From contig SFCY01000068.1 in the NCBI GenBank assembly GCA_004558865.1, forward strand, positions 1 through 11,547: DNA of 11,547 nt, written 5' to 3'. The first letter of the stretch is position 1. Each line of letters starts with the position of its first letter. Position numbers and translations under genes: made by a program. Source of the DNA: Bacteroidales bacterium. Its GTDB lineage: Bacteria; Bacteroidota; Bacteroidia; Bacteroidales; Bacteroidaceae. Under the pieces are notes generated by a model. The model searched no databases, was not told the DNA's origin, and saw only the letters and a program-made list of their open reading frames with translations. Below are positions 1 through 7,041 of this stretch, piece after piece.

Positions 1-447
1 AAAATTCTACGGCAGAAAGCTTCAAGTCAAGGCTTTCCAAACCGCTTTTGGGCAGATGCAAGGATGCGCTGATTTTATGCGCCTTTGGCGCAATTTTATG
101 CCCAGGCAATTTTCGTATGGACAGGCTTTAGGGAATGAGGCTCAACCTATGGGATAGCCGTCGAGCTTGCTCGTAAGGCTATCCCACTCTAAGTTGAGCC
201 TCAGAGCTACTATGGAGCGTAAGCCTGTCCATGATTTTCTATTACCATGTACTCATTGGCGAAGTCAAGAGTATACGAAATGAAACAACATATCCAATCC
301 ACGGAAAATATCCATTGAACCGATAAAGTCCCTCCATTGGCTGCCAAGAACATTCGATAACTCTTATTTAATATTCAATTTGTTGGCATTTCACGTAATT
401 ATTGTTAATTAAAGCCATTGAATGTTATTGGATTGAATATTATTTCT
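1..447. other. Intergenic region, no convincing gene
   Basis: No complete gene is visible here. One plus-strand frame is open from the left edge (2-157, ending TAG), giving about 51 residues, but it runs through the long inverted repeat at 117-232. It could be the tail of an upstream gene or chance. A small hairpin, TGCGCC-TTT-GGCGCA, sits at 78-92 and is flanked on both sides by the octamer ATTTTATG (72-79 and 93-100). The stretch 240-427 is AT-rich leader or spacer DNA in front of the ino1 promoter, and I see nothing else in it. Confidence 0.6.
117..232. repeat. Nested 116-bp inverted repeat
   Basis: Four sets of complementary arms nest inside one another. ATGGACAGGCTT (117-128) pairs with 221-232, TGAGGCTCAAC (136-146) with 193-203, GGGATAGCC (151-159) with 177-185, and CGAGC/GCTCG (162-166/169-173) closes the tip. 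The outermost 12-bp arms are perfect and are bracketed by the hexamer ATTTTC on each side (109-114 and 234-239), one to two bases away. That arrangement could be a small non-autonomous transposable element with a target duplication. It could equally be a transcribed stem-loop. No coding function is evident. Confidence 0.7.
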
Positions 448-455
448 TACATTTG
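428..455 (+). promoter_or_regulatory. Bacteroidota-type promoter of ino1
   Basis: The -7 box TACATTTG (448-455) matches the Bacteroidota consensus TAnnTTTG. A TTG element lies at 428-430, 17 bases upstream, in the place of the -33 box. Transcription would start near 462, about 24 bases before the ATG at 486. This position excludes the upstream in-frame ATG at 402 as the real start. Confidence 0.7.
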
Positions 456-485
456 CAGGAAACTAACTTATACTTTAAATCAGTG

Positions 486-1793
486 ATGAAAGAAACAACA
501 GTTGCTCCTGCAAATGGGAAACTTGGCATTATGGTTGTCGGATGCGGCGCCGTTGCCACTACCTTTATGACCGGCGTGCTGATGGTGCGCAAAGGCTTGG
601 CCAAACCTATAGGCTCAATGACACAATACGACAAGATCCGAGTGGGCCAAGGCAAAGACAAGAAGTATCTACACTATGGAGACATCGTTCCACTGGCCAA
701 ACTCGACGACATTGTCTTCGGCACGTGGGACTGCTATCCCCAAAACGCCTATCAGGCTGCCGTCTACGCCGAGGTGCTCAAGGCTAAGGACATTGAGCCC
801 GTGCGCGACGAGCTGGAGAGAATCAAGCCGCTAAAGGCCGCCTTCGACAAGAACTACGCCAAGCGCATCGATGGCGACAACGTGAAGCAGTGCGCCACCC
901 GCTGGGACATGGCCCAAGAGTTGAAGGAGGACATACGAAACTTCAAGAAGGAGAACGGCCTGAGCCGTGTGGTGGTCATCTGGGCCGCCTCCACGGAAAT
1001 CTACGTGCCCTACGACGAGAAGTTCCACGGCACGCTCGACGCCCTTGAGAACGCCATGAAAGCCAACGACCGCGAGCATGTGGCCCCCTCCATGTGCTAC
1101 GCCTACGCCGCACTGACCGAGGGCTGCCCGTTCATCATGGGCGCGCCCAACACCACTGTCGACATTCCCGCCATGTGGGAACTGGCAGAGAAGACCAAGA
1201 TGCCCATCGCAGGCAAGGACTTCAAGACCGGACAGACGCTCGTCAAGTCGGGATTCGCCCCCATCCTGAAGGTGCGCAACCTGGGACTAAGCGGATGGTT
1301 CTCAACCAACATCTTGGGCAACCGCGACGGACTGGTGCTCGACGAGCCCGCCAACTTCCACACCAAGGAGGTGTCGAAGCTCTCAACGCTTGAGACCATC
1401 CTGCGCAAAGAGGACCAGCCCGACCTCTACGGCGACATCTTCCACAAGGTGCGCATCAACTACTATCCGCCCCGCAACGACAACAAGGAGGGATGGGACA
1501 ACCTCGACATCTTCGGATGGATGGGCTACCCCATGCAGATCAAGATCAACTTCCTCTGCCGCGACTCCATCCTCGCCGCTCCGCTGCTGCTCGACCTCTC
1601 CCTGCTGAGCGACCTCGCCGCACGCGCCGGCCGCTACGGCATACAGCGCTTCCTGAGCTTCTTCCTCAAGAGCCCCATGCACGACTACACAAAGGGCGAG
1701 GAAGCCGTGAACAACCTCTTCGACCAGTATGTGATGCTGAAGAACGCCATCCGCGAGATGGGCGGCTATGAGGCCGACGAGCTCATCGACTGA
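486..1793 (+). CDS. ino1: Myo-inositol-1-phosphate synthase (inositol-3-phosphate synthase)
   Basis: Encodes 435 residues. The enzyme converts glucose 6-phosphate to 1L-myo-inositol 1-phosphate using a tightly bound NAD+, the first step of inositol and inositol-lipid synthesis, in the cytoplasm. A Rossmann-type turn GCGAVA lies at residues 19-24. The family signature GKDFKTGQT (243-251) and the loop STNILGNRDG (273-282) are present and correspond to catalytic and substrate-binding segments of the family. I chose the ATG at 486 because the frame extends upstream to 402 only across the promoter. In Bacteroides thetaiotaomicron the homologue feeds phosphatidylinositol and inositol ceramide synthesis and sits in a lipid gene cluster. 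Here it stands alone: noncoding DNA lies upstream, and a terminator followed by a convergent operon lies downstream. Confidence 0.95.
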   Translation: MKETTVAPANGKLGIMVVGCGAVATTFMTGVLMVRKGLAKPIGSMTQYDKIRVGQGKDKKYLHYGDIVPLAKLDDIVFGTWDCYPQNAYQAAVYAEVLKAKDIEPVRDELERIKPLKAAFDKNYAKRIDGDNVKQCATRWDMAQELKEDIRNFKKENGLSRVVVIWAASTEIYVPYDEKFHGTLDALENAMKANDREHVAPSMCYAYAALTEGCPFIMGAPNTTVDIPAMWELAEKTKMPIAGKDFKTGQTLVKSGFAPILKVRNLGLSGWFSTNILGNRDGLVLDEPANFHTKEVSKLSTLETILRKEDQPDLYGDIFHKVRINYYPPRNDNKEGWDNLDIFGWMGYPMQIKINFLCRDSILAAPLLLDLSLLSDLAARAGRYGIQRFLSFFLKSPMHDYTKGEEAVNNLFDQYVMLKNAIREMGGYEADELID

Positions 1794-1840
1794 TTGGAAG
1801 CCATCGGCCAAGGATCACAACCATGGCCACAATAGATAAC

Positions 1841-1875
1841 AAAAGGCGATTTCCACGCGTGGAAATCGCCTTTTT
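1841..1875. terminator. Bidirectional intrinsic terminator (perfect palindrome)
   Basis: A perfect 34-bp palindrome (1841-1874) starts AAAAGGCGATTTCC and is centred on ACGCGT. It has T-runs at the 3' end on both strands because the arms end in AAAA/TTTT. It lies 48 bases after the ino1 stop and about 85 bases after the rsgA stop on the opposite strand, so it can terminate both convergent transcripts. Confidence 0.9.
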
Positions 1876-1959
1876 GGGTGGGTCTGCCCGCTGCCAAGCC
1901 TTGCCTTTCAAAGCACGGCGATGCCTGGCAGCCTTCAGCCGATAGGCCAAGCTGAGGGG

Positions 1960-2898
1960 TCAGTAGGCCTCGCGGTATTTGCCCTCATCCTTATCGTTGA
2001 GCATGCCCAAATAGCTCTGATAGCGGCTGAGGGCGATGTAGTGGTCCTCCACAGCCTTGATGACGGCACACCCAGGCTCATGGGTATGGGTGCAATTGGA
2101 GAAGCGGCAATCCTTGGAGAAACGGAATATCTCCTTGAAATAGCTTCCTATCTCCTCCGGCTCCATATCGAAGGAGCCAAAGCCCTTCACGCCCGGCGTG
2201 TCGACAAGCCAGCCTCCGCCCGGCAACTGCAGCATCTCGCTGAAAGTGGTGGTGTGCATGCCCGTGTCGTGGGCCTCGCTGATTTCGGCCGTGCGCAGCC
2301 CAGCCCCCGGCAGCAGGCAGTTGATGATGGTCGACTTGCCCACACCGCTGTTGCCGCTGAGCAGCGCCACCTTGCCGGCCGCCATCGGGCGCAGCAGGTC
2401 GATGCCCTCACCGGTGGCCGCCGAGACTTTGACACACTGGTAGCCCACCGTCTCATAGAGGTTGACCATCATGTCGAGGCAGCGCACGGCATCCGCGTCG
2501 CCCACAAGCAGGTCTATTTTGTTGAACACCAACACCACTGGCACGCCATAGGCCTCGGCCGAGGCAAGGAAGCGGTCGACAAATGTGGTGGAAGTCTGCG
2601 GATGGGCAAGCGTCACCACGAGAAAAGCCAAGTCTACGTTGGCCGCTATGATGTGGCACTGCTTTGAGAGGTTCTGCGACCGGCGGATGATGTAGTTGCG
2701 GCGGTCCTCAATGGCTGTGATGAAGGCTGTTCCCTCCCGGTTGGTGACAATCTCCACGCGGTCGCCCACGGCCACGGGGTTGGTGGAGCGGATGCCCCTG
2801 AGGCGGAAGTTGCCTTTGACCTTGCATTCCACCACTTGCCCCTCGTCGGTCCTCACGCCATACCAACTGCCCGTATTCCTAATGACGAGTCCCTTCAT
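1960..2898 (-). CDS. rsgA: Ribosome small subunit-dependent GTPase A
   Basis: Encodes 312 residues, the normal family length. RsgA (YjeQ) is a cytoplasmic circularly permuted GTPase that checks late 30S subunit maturation and releases assembly factors. The N-terminal OB-fold (about 1-70) is followed by G motifs in permuted order: NKID (126-129, G4), SA (159-160, G5), GNSGVGKST (182-190, P-loop), a G2 threonine segment HTTT (215-218) and DTPG (233-236, G3). A C-terminal zinc-binding cluster C264-x4-C269-x-H271-x5-C277 completes the family. The ATG directly abuts the TAA of frr with no spacer, so the two genes are almost certainly one transcription unit with translational coupling. The pairing fits, since both act on ribosomes. 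Confidence 0.97.
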   Translation of the reverse strand: MKGLVIRNTGSWYGVRTDEGQVVECKVKGNFRLRGIRSTNPVAVGDRVEIVTNREGTAFITAIEDRRNYIIRRSQNLSKQCHIIAANVDLAFLVVTLAHPQTSTTFVDRFLASAEAYGVPVVLVFNKIDLLVGDADAVRCLDMMVNLYETVGYQCVKVSAATGEGIDLLRPMAAGKVALLSGNSGVGKSTIINCLLPGAGLRTAEISEAHDTGMHTTTFSEMLQLPGGGWLVDTPGVKGFGSFDMEPEEIGSYFKEIFRFSKDCRFSNCTHTHEPGCAVIKAVEDHYIALSRYQSYLGMLNDKDEGKYREAY

Positions 2899-3459
2899 TT
2901 AGACCGTCATGATTTCTTTCTGCTTCTCGCTGAGGATAGCGTCAATCTGCTTGATGATTTTGTCGTGAATCTTCTGGAGCTGGTCCTCGGCGTCCTTCTC
3001 GTTGTCCTCCGAGAGTCCGTCCTTGATGGCCTTCTTCAGCTTGTCCTTCACCTCGCCTCTGACATTGCGCACCTCCACCTTGGTCCGCTCACCAATCTTG
3101 TTGCACTGCTTCACCAGCTCGCGGCGGCGCTCCTCAGTGGGCTGCGGCAGGTTGAGGCGCACGACCTCGCCGTTGTTCTCAGGCGTGATGCCCACATCGC
3201 TGTCCATGATGCCCTTCTCTATGTCCTTGATCTGCTTGCGGTCCCAGGGGCGGATGGCGATGGTGCGCGCATCGGGGCACGTGATGTTGGCCACCTGGTT
3301 CAGAGGAACCATGCTGCCATACGACATCACCCTCACACCGTCGAGAATGGCCACATTGGCACGTCCGGCGCGGATGCGTGCCAGTTCTTCACTCAAATAT
3401 TTAGCAGCGGAGTTCATTCTGTCCTCAGCGGCTTTCAAAGTTTGCTTTACGTCTATCAT
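2899..3459 (-). CDS. frr: Ribosome recycling factor
   Basis: Encodes 186 residues, the standard RRF length. RRF acts with EF-G to split post-termination ribosomes so subunits can be reused; it is cytoplasmic and usually essential. Visible family landmarks are the N-terminal helix, RAGRANVAILDGV, then the compact domain with a VPLNQVANI-type segment, and the long C-terminal three-helix bundle ending in an E/K-rich stretch. An in-frame ATG lies 10 codons upstream (3489), but it falls inside the promoter, so the ATG at 3459 is preferred and gives the usual MIDVKQTL-type N-terminus. It heads an operon with rsgA. Confidence 0.97.
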   Translation of the reverse strand: MIDVKQTLKAAEDRMNSAAKYLSEELARIRAGRANVAILDGVRVMSYGSMVPLNQVANITCPDARTIAIRPWDRKQIKDIEKGIMDSDVGITPENNGEVVRLNLPQPTEERRRELVKQCNKIGERTKVEVRNVRGEVKDKLKKAIKDGLSEDNEKDAEDQLQKIHDKIIKQIDAILSEKQKEIMTV

Positions 3460-3486
3460 AATTGTATAAGAAATAAATTCTATGTG

Positions 3487-3494
3487 CAAATATA
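3487..3494 (-). promoter_or_regulatory. -7 box of the frr-rsgA promoter
   Basis: On the minus strand the sequence reads TATATTTG, an exact match to the Bacteroidota -7 consensus TAnnTTTG, followed by GCA as in neighbouring promoters. No convincing -33 TTTG lies at the right distance; the only nearby one (CAAA at 3507-3510 on plus) is 12 bases away. The expected -33 region overlaps the last codons of the upstream epimerase gene. No terminator separates the two genes, so read-through from upstream is also possible. Confidence 0.6.
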
Positions 3495-3522
3495 AGCTTA
3501 AAAATCCAAATGGCAGCCGATG

Positions 3523-4389
3523 TCAGCCGATTTTTATGGTGTAGCGGCTCATGAAGCTGGCTCCGGGCAGTAGTCTGTTCGACTGGTACTTTTCCTCGAA
3601 GGGCATGTCGTTCTCCTCCCAGTCGGCCACTCCGTACCATGGCTCGATGCAGATGAAGGGGGCGTTCTGTCCGGGTGGGCTCCAGATGGCCGTCAGTGGG
3701 GCCTTGGTCTCCACGCTGACGCGAGGCTGTCCCGTGAGTTCGAGCAGTTCTATGCGCTGGAGCTGGCTGCGGTCGAAGATGAGCGTGTCGATGTCGAACG
3801 TGTGCTCATCGATGTTGATCACGTTGCCCTCGTGCTCCACATCGTAATGGCCCGGCGTGAGGAAGTTTTGCGGCCCCAGGTGGAGCGTCTGCGGCCTGCC
3901 GTTGTCCACGCGCAGGCGGGCCTTGAGCGGTTTGCCCTCCTTCCATCCCGGCACGAGGAAGGCCGGATGGCCGCCAATCTGGAAGAACATCTCCTTGGTG
4001 TCGGTGTTCTCCACATGCCAAATGACGTGTATCTTGTTGGCCTCAAGCTTGTAGGTCACCCCCAAGTTGAAGCTGTAGGGATACTGCCGCAGGGTGTCCT
4101 CGTTCTCGTGGAGGGCGTAGGTCACCTGCTGCGGCCCCTGAGCCACGAGGGTGAACTCCTGATGGCGGGCGAATCCGTGCTGCCCCATCTCAAAGGTCTG
4201 TCCGTGCAAACGATAGTGGTCGCCAAACAGTCGCCCCACGATGGGGAATAGCACCGGCGAGCGGCCGGTCCAGTATTTGGCGTCGCCATACCAGAGATAT
4301 TCCTCGCCCTTGGCGTCCTTGATGCTCTGCATCTCAGCCCCGAGCGCAGAAATCTCCACACATAGTTGGTCGTTCTTGATCTGTTCCAT
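3523..4389 (-). CDS. Aldose 1-epimerase family protein (LacX-type mutarotase)
   Basis: Encodes 288 residues. It belongs to the galactose mutarotase-like superfamily and most resembles the LacX branch, whose members interconvert alpha and beta anomers of sugars or act on related hexose substrates in the cytoplasm. Visible active-site landmarks are HGFARH (71-76), GGHPAF (139-144, with His141 as the likely general acid) and CIEPWYG (247-253, with Glu249 as the likely general base). There is no signal peptide. The substrate cannot be told from the sequence, and the neighbours (frr downstream, a cation exporter upstream) give no pathway clue. It has its own promoter, which overlaps the terminator of the preceding gene. 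Confidence 0.88.
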   Translation of the reverse strand: MEQIKNDQLCVEISALGAEMQSIKDAKGEEYLWYGDAKYWTGRSPVLFPIVGRLFGDHYRLHGQTFEMGQHGFARHQEFTLVAQGPQQVTYALHENEDTLRQYPYSFNLGVTYKLEANKIHVIWHVENTDTKEMFFQIGGHPAFLVPGWKEGKPLKARLRVDNGRPQTLHLGPQNFLTPGHYDVEHEGNVINIDEHTFDIDTLIFDRSQLQRIELLELTGQPRVSVETKAPLTAIWSPPGQNAPFICIEPWYGVADWEENDMPFEEKYQSNRLLPGASFMSRYTIKIG

Positions 4390-4424
4390 TTAAGTTGATA
4401 GTTGAAAAATCGTAGGTCTACGTG

Positions 4425-4432
4425 CAAAGTTA
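4425..4432 (-). promoter_or_regulatory. -7 box of the aldose epimerase promoter
   Basis: On the minus strand the box reads TAACTTTG, an exact TAnnTTTG match, 36 bases before the ATG. It starts right at the end of the T-run of the preceding gene's terminator. Its -33 region must therefore lie within the terminator hairpin. Confidence 0.6.
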
Positions 4433-4433
4433 C

Positions 4434-4454
4434 AAAAAAAGTCGCGTGGGCGAC
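4434..4454 (-). terminator. Intrinsic terminator after the cation exporter gene
   Basis: On the minus strand a GTCGC-CCAC-GCGAC stem-loop (4441-4454) is followed by seven T residues (4434-4440). It lies 13 bases past the exporter stop codon. The stem is only 5 bp, so termination may be partial. Confidence 0.7.
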
Positions 4455-4467
4455 GGCTTTTGTAGCA

Positions 4468-5382
4468 TTATTTTTCCTCTTGCTCGTATTTTCCGTTCAC
4501 TTTGACCGGCTCCACGTGCAAAGCCACGTGGGTCTCGTCGCCAAAACGCTTCTTCAGCGCGCGCTCGATGTTGGTGGCATGGTCGTGCGACTCCCGGAGC
4601 GTCATCCCGCCGGGCATCCTGACATGCATCTCTATGGCGATGACGTTGCCAATGCGGCGCGTGCGCAGGTTGTGCACCCCACTCACCTCAGGCTCGCTCT
4701 CCGCGATGCGCTTCATCTCCTCTTCCAAGTCGCTGGGCAGGCTCTTCTCCATCAGCTCGTCCACCGACTGCCGCATGATGCCCAAGGCAGCCTTGAGGAT
4801 GAACACGCTCACCACGAGGGCGGCGATGGGGTCGAGCACGGTCCACTGACGTCCCAACAGGATGGCGCCGCCGATGCCCACAGCCGTGCCGATGCTTGAG
4901 AGGGCGTCGCTGCGGTGGTGCCAGGCGTTGGTGATGACGGCCGACGACTCAAACTCACGCCCCACCTTGATGGTGAACCTATAGGCCCACTCCTTCATGA
5001 CGATGCTCAGCAGGGCAGCCACAAGGGCTATCCATCCGGGCTGGGCCGGCGGGTTGCCATTGATGGTCTCCCAGATTTTCACGATGCCATTGTAGAAGAT
5101 GCCCACTCCCACGCCAAGCAGGGCCACGCTGATGATGACCGAGGCCAGCGTCTCATACTTGCCATGGCCATAGTCGTGGTCCTCATCGATGGGCTTGTTG
5201 CTCAACTTGACGAAGATGATCACCACGGCATCGGTGATGAAGTCTGACAACGAATGCACGGCGTCGGCTATCATGGCGGCCGAATGGCCTAAGATGCCGG
5301 CGGCAAACTTGAAGACAAGCAGCCCCAAGTTGATGACGCTGCCCCAGATTGTGACTCTGTAAATGGATTTGTCCCTGTCCAT
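4468..5382 (-). CDS. Cation diffusion facilitator family transporter, probable Zn2+/H+ antiporter
   Basis: Encodes 304 residues. CDF proteins are inner-membrane dimers that export divalent metals in exchange for protons. Six membrane segments fit the hydrophobic profile across roughly residues 10-205, followed by a soluble ferredoxin-like C-terminal domain (about 210-295). The transport site appears as H43-SLS-D47 in TM2 and H155-HRS-D159 in TM5, the HD-HD arrangement associated with zinc-type CDFs. The motif DHDYGHGKYE (68-77) follows TM2 as usual. C-terminal histidines (H237, H253, H266, H268, H285, H289) may form the regulatory metal site. It is a single-gene unit with its own terminator. 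The AT-rich gap upstream (5383-5423) lacks a clear TAnnTTTG box, so its promoter is uncertain. Metal specificity is inferred, not shown. Confidence 0.93.
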   Translation of the reverse strand: MDRDKSIYRVTIWGSVINLGLLVFKFAAGILGHSAAMIADAVHSLSDFITDAVVIIFVKLSNKPIDEDHDYGHGKYETLASVIISVALLGVGVGIFYNGIVKIWETINGNPPAQPGWIALVAALLSIVMKEWAYRFTIKVGREFESSAVITNAWHHRSDALSSIGTAVGIGGAILLGRQWTVLDPIAALVVSVFILKAALGIMRQSVDELMEKSLPSDLEEEMKRIAESEPEVSGVHNLRTRRIGNVIAIEMHVRMPGGMTLRESHDHATNIERALKKRFGDETHVALHVEPVKVNGKYEQEEK

Positions 5383-5423
5383 ATCCCAAAATATTTATTA
5401 TAAGTATAAAACAGCATAAAAGA

Positions 5424-5443
5424 TTTGATGCGACCGCATCAAA
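5424..5443 (-). terminator. Hairpin overlapping the stop codon of the outer-membrane protein gene
   Basis: A perfect 9-bp stem, TTTGATGCG (5424-5432) with CGCATCAAA (5435-5443), includes the TGA stop (5439-5441) of the upstream minus-strand gene. Minus-strand sequence after it is T-rich (TCTTTTATGCTGTTTTATA). It is probably a terminator built into the gene end, though the T-run is interrupted and termination may be weak. Confidence 0.5.
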
Positions 5444-6455
5444 ACCTCATTCCATATCCAACACTGAGATTGTACGCGCCTTGCGCCCGACTGCCATCGT
5501 CGTGCTGCCAAGCGTATTCCACCTTGAGTATCAGCCCGCCCCAAGGAGCGAGGTTCATCCCCACGGTGAGGCGGTTGAAGTCGGGTCCCGAGCCAACGAA
5601 GCCGCCATCGTAGCGCACGAAGGGAGTCAGCCCCACGGCCGGCCAGACGCTCCGCAGCACATTGTAGCCCGCCTCCACGCCGTAGGCGCTTTTGCCGTGG
5701 GCGCGGGTGTGGACCACGGAGCCGTCGGCCACGAAGCCTCCTTTGGCGAAGTCGGCGTCGAAGGCCACACAAAACTCGTGGCGCCTGCCCTCGTCGGCGT
5801 CGTCCTGGAGCGAGAGCATTCCCGCGTAGGTGTTGCCGTAGAAGCAACTGGCTCCCAAACGGAGTCCTACGGGAAGCAGACAGTCGGCCCTCGCGGCGGC
5901 GCCGGCCATGCGGCTCTCGCGCAGTGGGGTCCTGCCGTAGACATACGTTCCCACCAACAATTGCCAGCGACCCGTCCTCAATCCTACGACCAATCCTCCG
6001 TCATGCCACGTCATTGGCATGACCGCCGCCTCGCTGGCTGGGTCGTAGATGGTCAGTGCCGGGCCTCCACTGTTGGTGATGCCCACGGGTATGGGCACGA
6101 TGCCCGCACTGACCGTCAGCGAGAGGTCGCCACCCAGGCGCATCTCCTTGGTCAGCGCAAGGTGGTTGGTGGCGTAGTCGCCCCTGAACTTGTTGCCCCA
6201 AACGCCATTTTGGTGGAACCGCTCGTATTCCATCTCGGCTTCCACCCGCCAGCCCTTTCCCAAATTGAGGGTGGCCGAGGCTACAATGTGGGGGAAATCC
6301 CACATCACGGGGTGTCGGATGTGTTTGTGGAGGCCATAATTCACCTCCGTGCTTACCTCACCTTCAAAGAGAGGCAATGTATCATTCTCAGGTTCGGCAC
6401 TTACAGTCATCGCCATGAGCAACATGCCGGAGATCATCAATCGTCTCATCTCCAT
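5439..6455 (-). CDS. Predicted outer-membrane beta-barrel (porin-like) protein
   Basis: Encodes 338 residues from the ATG at 6455; an ATG two codons later (6449) is equally possible. The frame stays open to 6494, but that start lies upstream of the -7 box and can be ruled out. Residues 1-20 form a signal peptide (Arg-Arg, hydrophobic core, VSA cleavage site before Glu21). The rest alternates short amphipathic strands rich in Gly, Tyr and Trp (for example GLVVGLRTGRWQLLVGTYVYG). It ends in GYGMRF with a terminal Phe, the usual insertion signal of outer-membrane barrels. I do not recognise a specific family or substrate. It might be a small porin or an uncharacterised conserved Bacteroidales barrel. 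It is transcribed alone from its own promoter. Confidence 0.75.
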   Translation of the reverse strand: MEMRRLMISGMLLMAMTVSAEPENDTLPLFEGEVSTEVNYGLHKHIRHPVMWDFPHIVASATLNLGKGWRVEAEMEYERFHQNGVWGNKFRGDYATNHLALTKEMRLGGDLSLTVSAGIVPIPVGITNSGGPALTIYDPASEAAVMPMTWHDGGLVVGLRTGRWQLLVGTYVYGRTPLRESRMAGAAARADCLLPVGLRLGASCFYGNTYAGMLSLQDDADEGRRHEFCVAFDADFAKGGFVADGSVVHTRAHGKSAYGVEAGYNVLRSVWPAVGLTPFVRYDGGFVGSGPDFNRLTVGMNLAPWGGLILKVEYAWQHDDGSRAQGAYNLSVGYGMRF

Positions 6456-6471
6456 CTCGAAATTAGGAATG

Positions 6472-6506
6472 CAAAAGTACAAAAAATAATCCATATCCTA
6501 TGCAAA
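6472..6506 (-). promoter_or_regulatory. Promoter of the outer-membrane protein gene
   Basis: On the minus strand TACTTTTG (6472-6479) matches the TAnnTTTG -7 box and is followed by CA. A TTTG at 6503-6506 lies 23 bases upstream, slightly farther than ideal for the -33 box. The leader is short, and this placement fixes the start codon at 6455 or 6449. Confidence 0.65.
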
Positions 6507-6667
6507 CCGTCATTTTTCTTCCGCAAAGTCCATACCAAACCACCATGCCACTGCCAACGCGTCTGCCAAGATTGACAGGCCGCCCGCCAAGGATGCTTGA
6601 CCCAAGTCAATCCAACTGACCAAAATCAAAGAATCACCCGATTTGGGCAAGATTTCAAAGGAAAAAG

Positions 6668-6699
6668 TTGGTTCGGAACAAGGTTTTCACTTACCTTTG
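6668..6699 (+). promoter_or_regulatory. Promoter of the small-ORF transcript
   Basis: TACCTTTG (6692-6699) is an exact TAnnTTTG box with TTGG at 6668-6671 about 21 bases upstream. Transcription would begin near 6706. It faces away from the outer-membrane protein gene, and the next plus-strand gene large enough to be obvious is 790 bases downstream. Confidence 0.65.
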
Positions 6700-6705
6700 C
6701 AGCGT

Positions 6706-6942
6706 TGAAAGAACAAAGAAAGGTTTGAGAGAACAATACCCGGTTGGGACAGAGAATGCATAGAAGACAGGCCCACCGGCAGGAAACATAATAGGTAAAG
6801 AGAACAGTTGAAAGGATAACATGTAACTACGGCATCCAAGACGAATCTACAGCTACGGACAATGGAGCAATCCTCCCTTTGTCCATAGCCAAGGCGAGGA
6901 GTTGGAGGCATGTCGAACAACAAAAAAAAGAAAGGATTGATT
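6706..6942 (+). ncRNA. Long structured leader ahead of a small ORF
   Basis: If transcription starts at the promoter above, about 237 bases precede the ATG of the 32-codon ORF. The leader is purine-rich. It contains a good stem-loop at 6852-6889, GCTA-C-GGACAA paired with TTGTCC-A-TAGC, with GGAG/CTCC pairing inside. A CCTCC run in this hairpin (6872-6876) could alternatively pair with GGAGG at 6905-6909, so two competing folds are possible. It does not match any RNA family I can name. It may be a regulatory leader or a dual-function RNA. Confidence 0.4.
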
Positions 6943-7041
6943 ATGAAAGAATTAGTAATGAAAGCCATGAAGTCGTTCGTGCATTACTTTGTGAATGTAA
7001 TGTCGGTGTACAACATGTCAAGAGCCAACACGTTGGCTTAA
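6943..7041 (+). CDS. Predicted 32-residue small protein
   Basis: The ORF runs ATG to TAA, preceded by a purine-rich run AAAAAAAAGAAAGGA that ends five bases before the ATG, a better ribosome site than most genes in the window have. The peptide begins MKELVMKAMKSFVHYF and ends ANTLA. Hydrophobic residues alternate with Lys and His so that a helix would be amphipathic and basic, which suggests membrane association. It contains six methionines counting the start, and in-frame ATGs at 6958 and 6967 are alternative starts. I do not recognise a family. Support comes from the upstream promoter, the ribosome site and a fold-like composition; the ORF is too short for coding statistics. Confidence 0.5.
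   Translation: MKELVMKAMKSFVHYFVNVMSVYNMSRANTLA

Noticed and set aside
2..157. Open frame from the left edge (about 51 codons)
   Set aside because: It passes into the nested inverted repeat, has no recognisable domain and cannot be judged without upstream sequence; mentioned only in the region entry.
402..485. N-terminal extension of ino1 from an ATG at 402
   Set aside because: It runs across the -33 and -7 promoter boxes and adds residues not typical of the family; the ATG at 486 gives the normal N-terminus and length.
1921..2667. 248-codon plus-strand frame
   Set aside because: Antisense shadow of rsgA.
5481..6575. 364-codon plus-strand frame
   Set aside because: It lies opposite the outer-membrane protein gene, which has a signal peptide, promoter and barrel pattern; the opposite frame is a by-product of GC-rich codon use.
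6687..6968. 93-codon minus-strand frame
   Set aside because: It opposes the strong plus-strand promoter and leader, is Phe/Leu/Ser-rich as expected from purine-rich antisense DNA, and has no motif.
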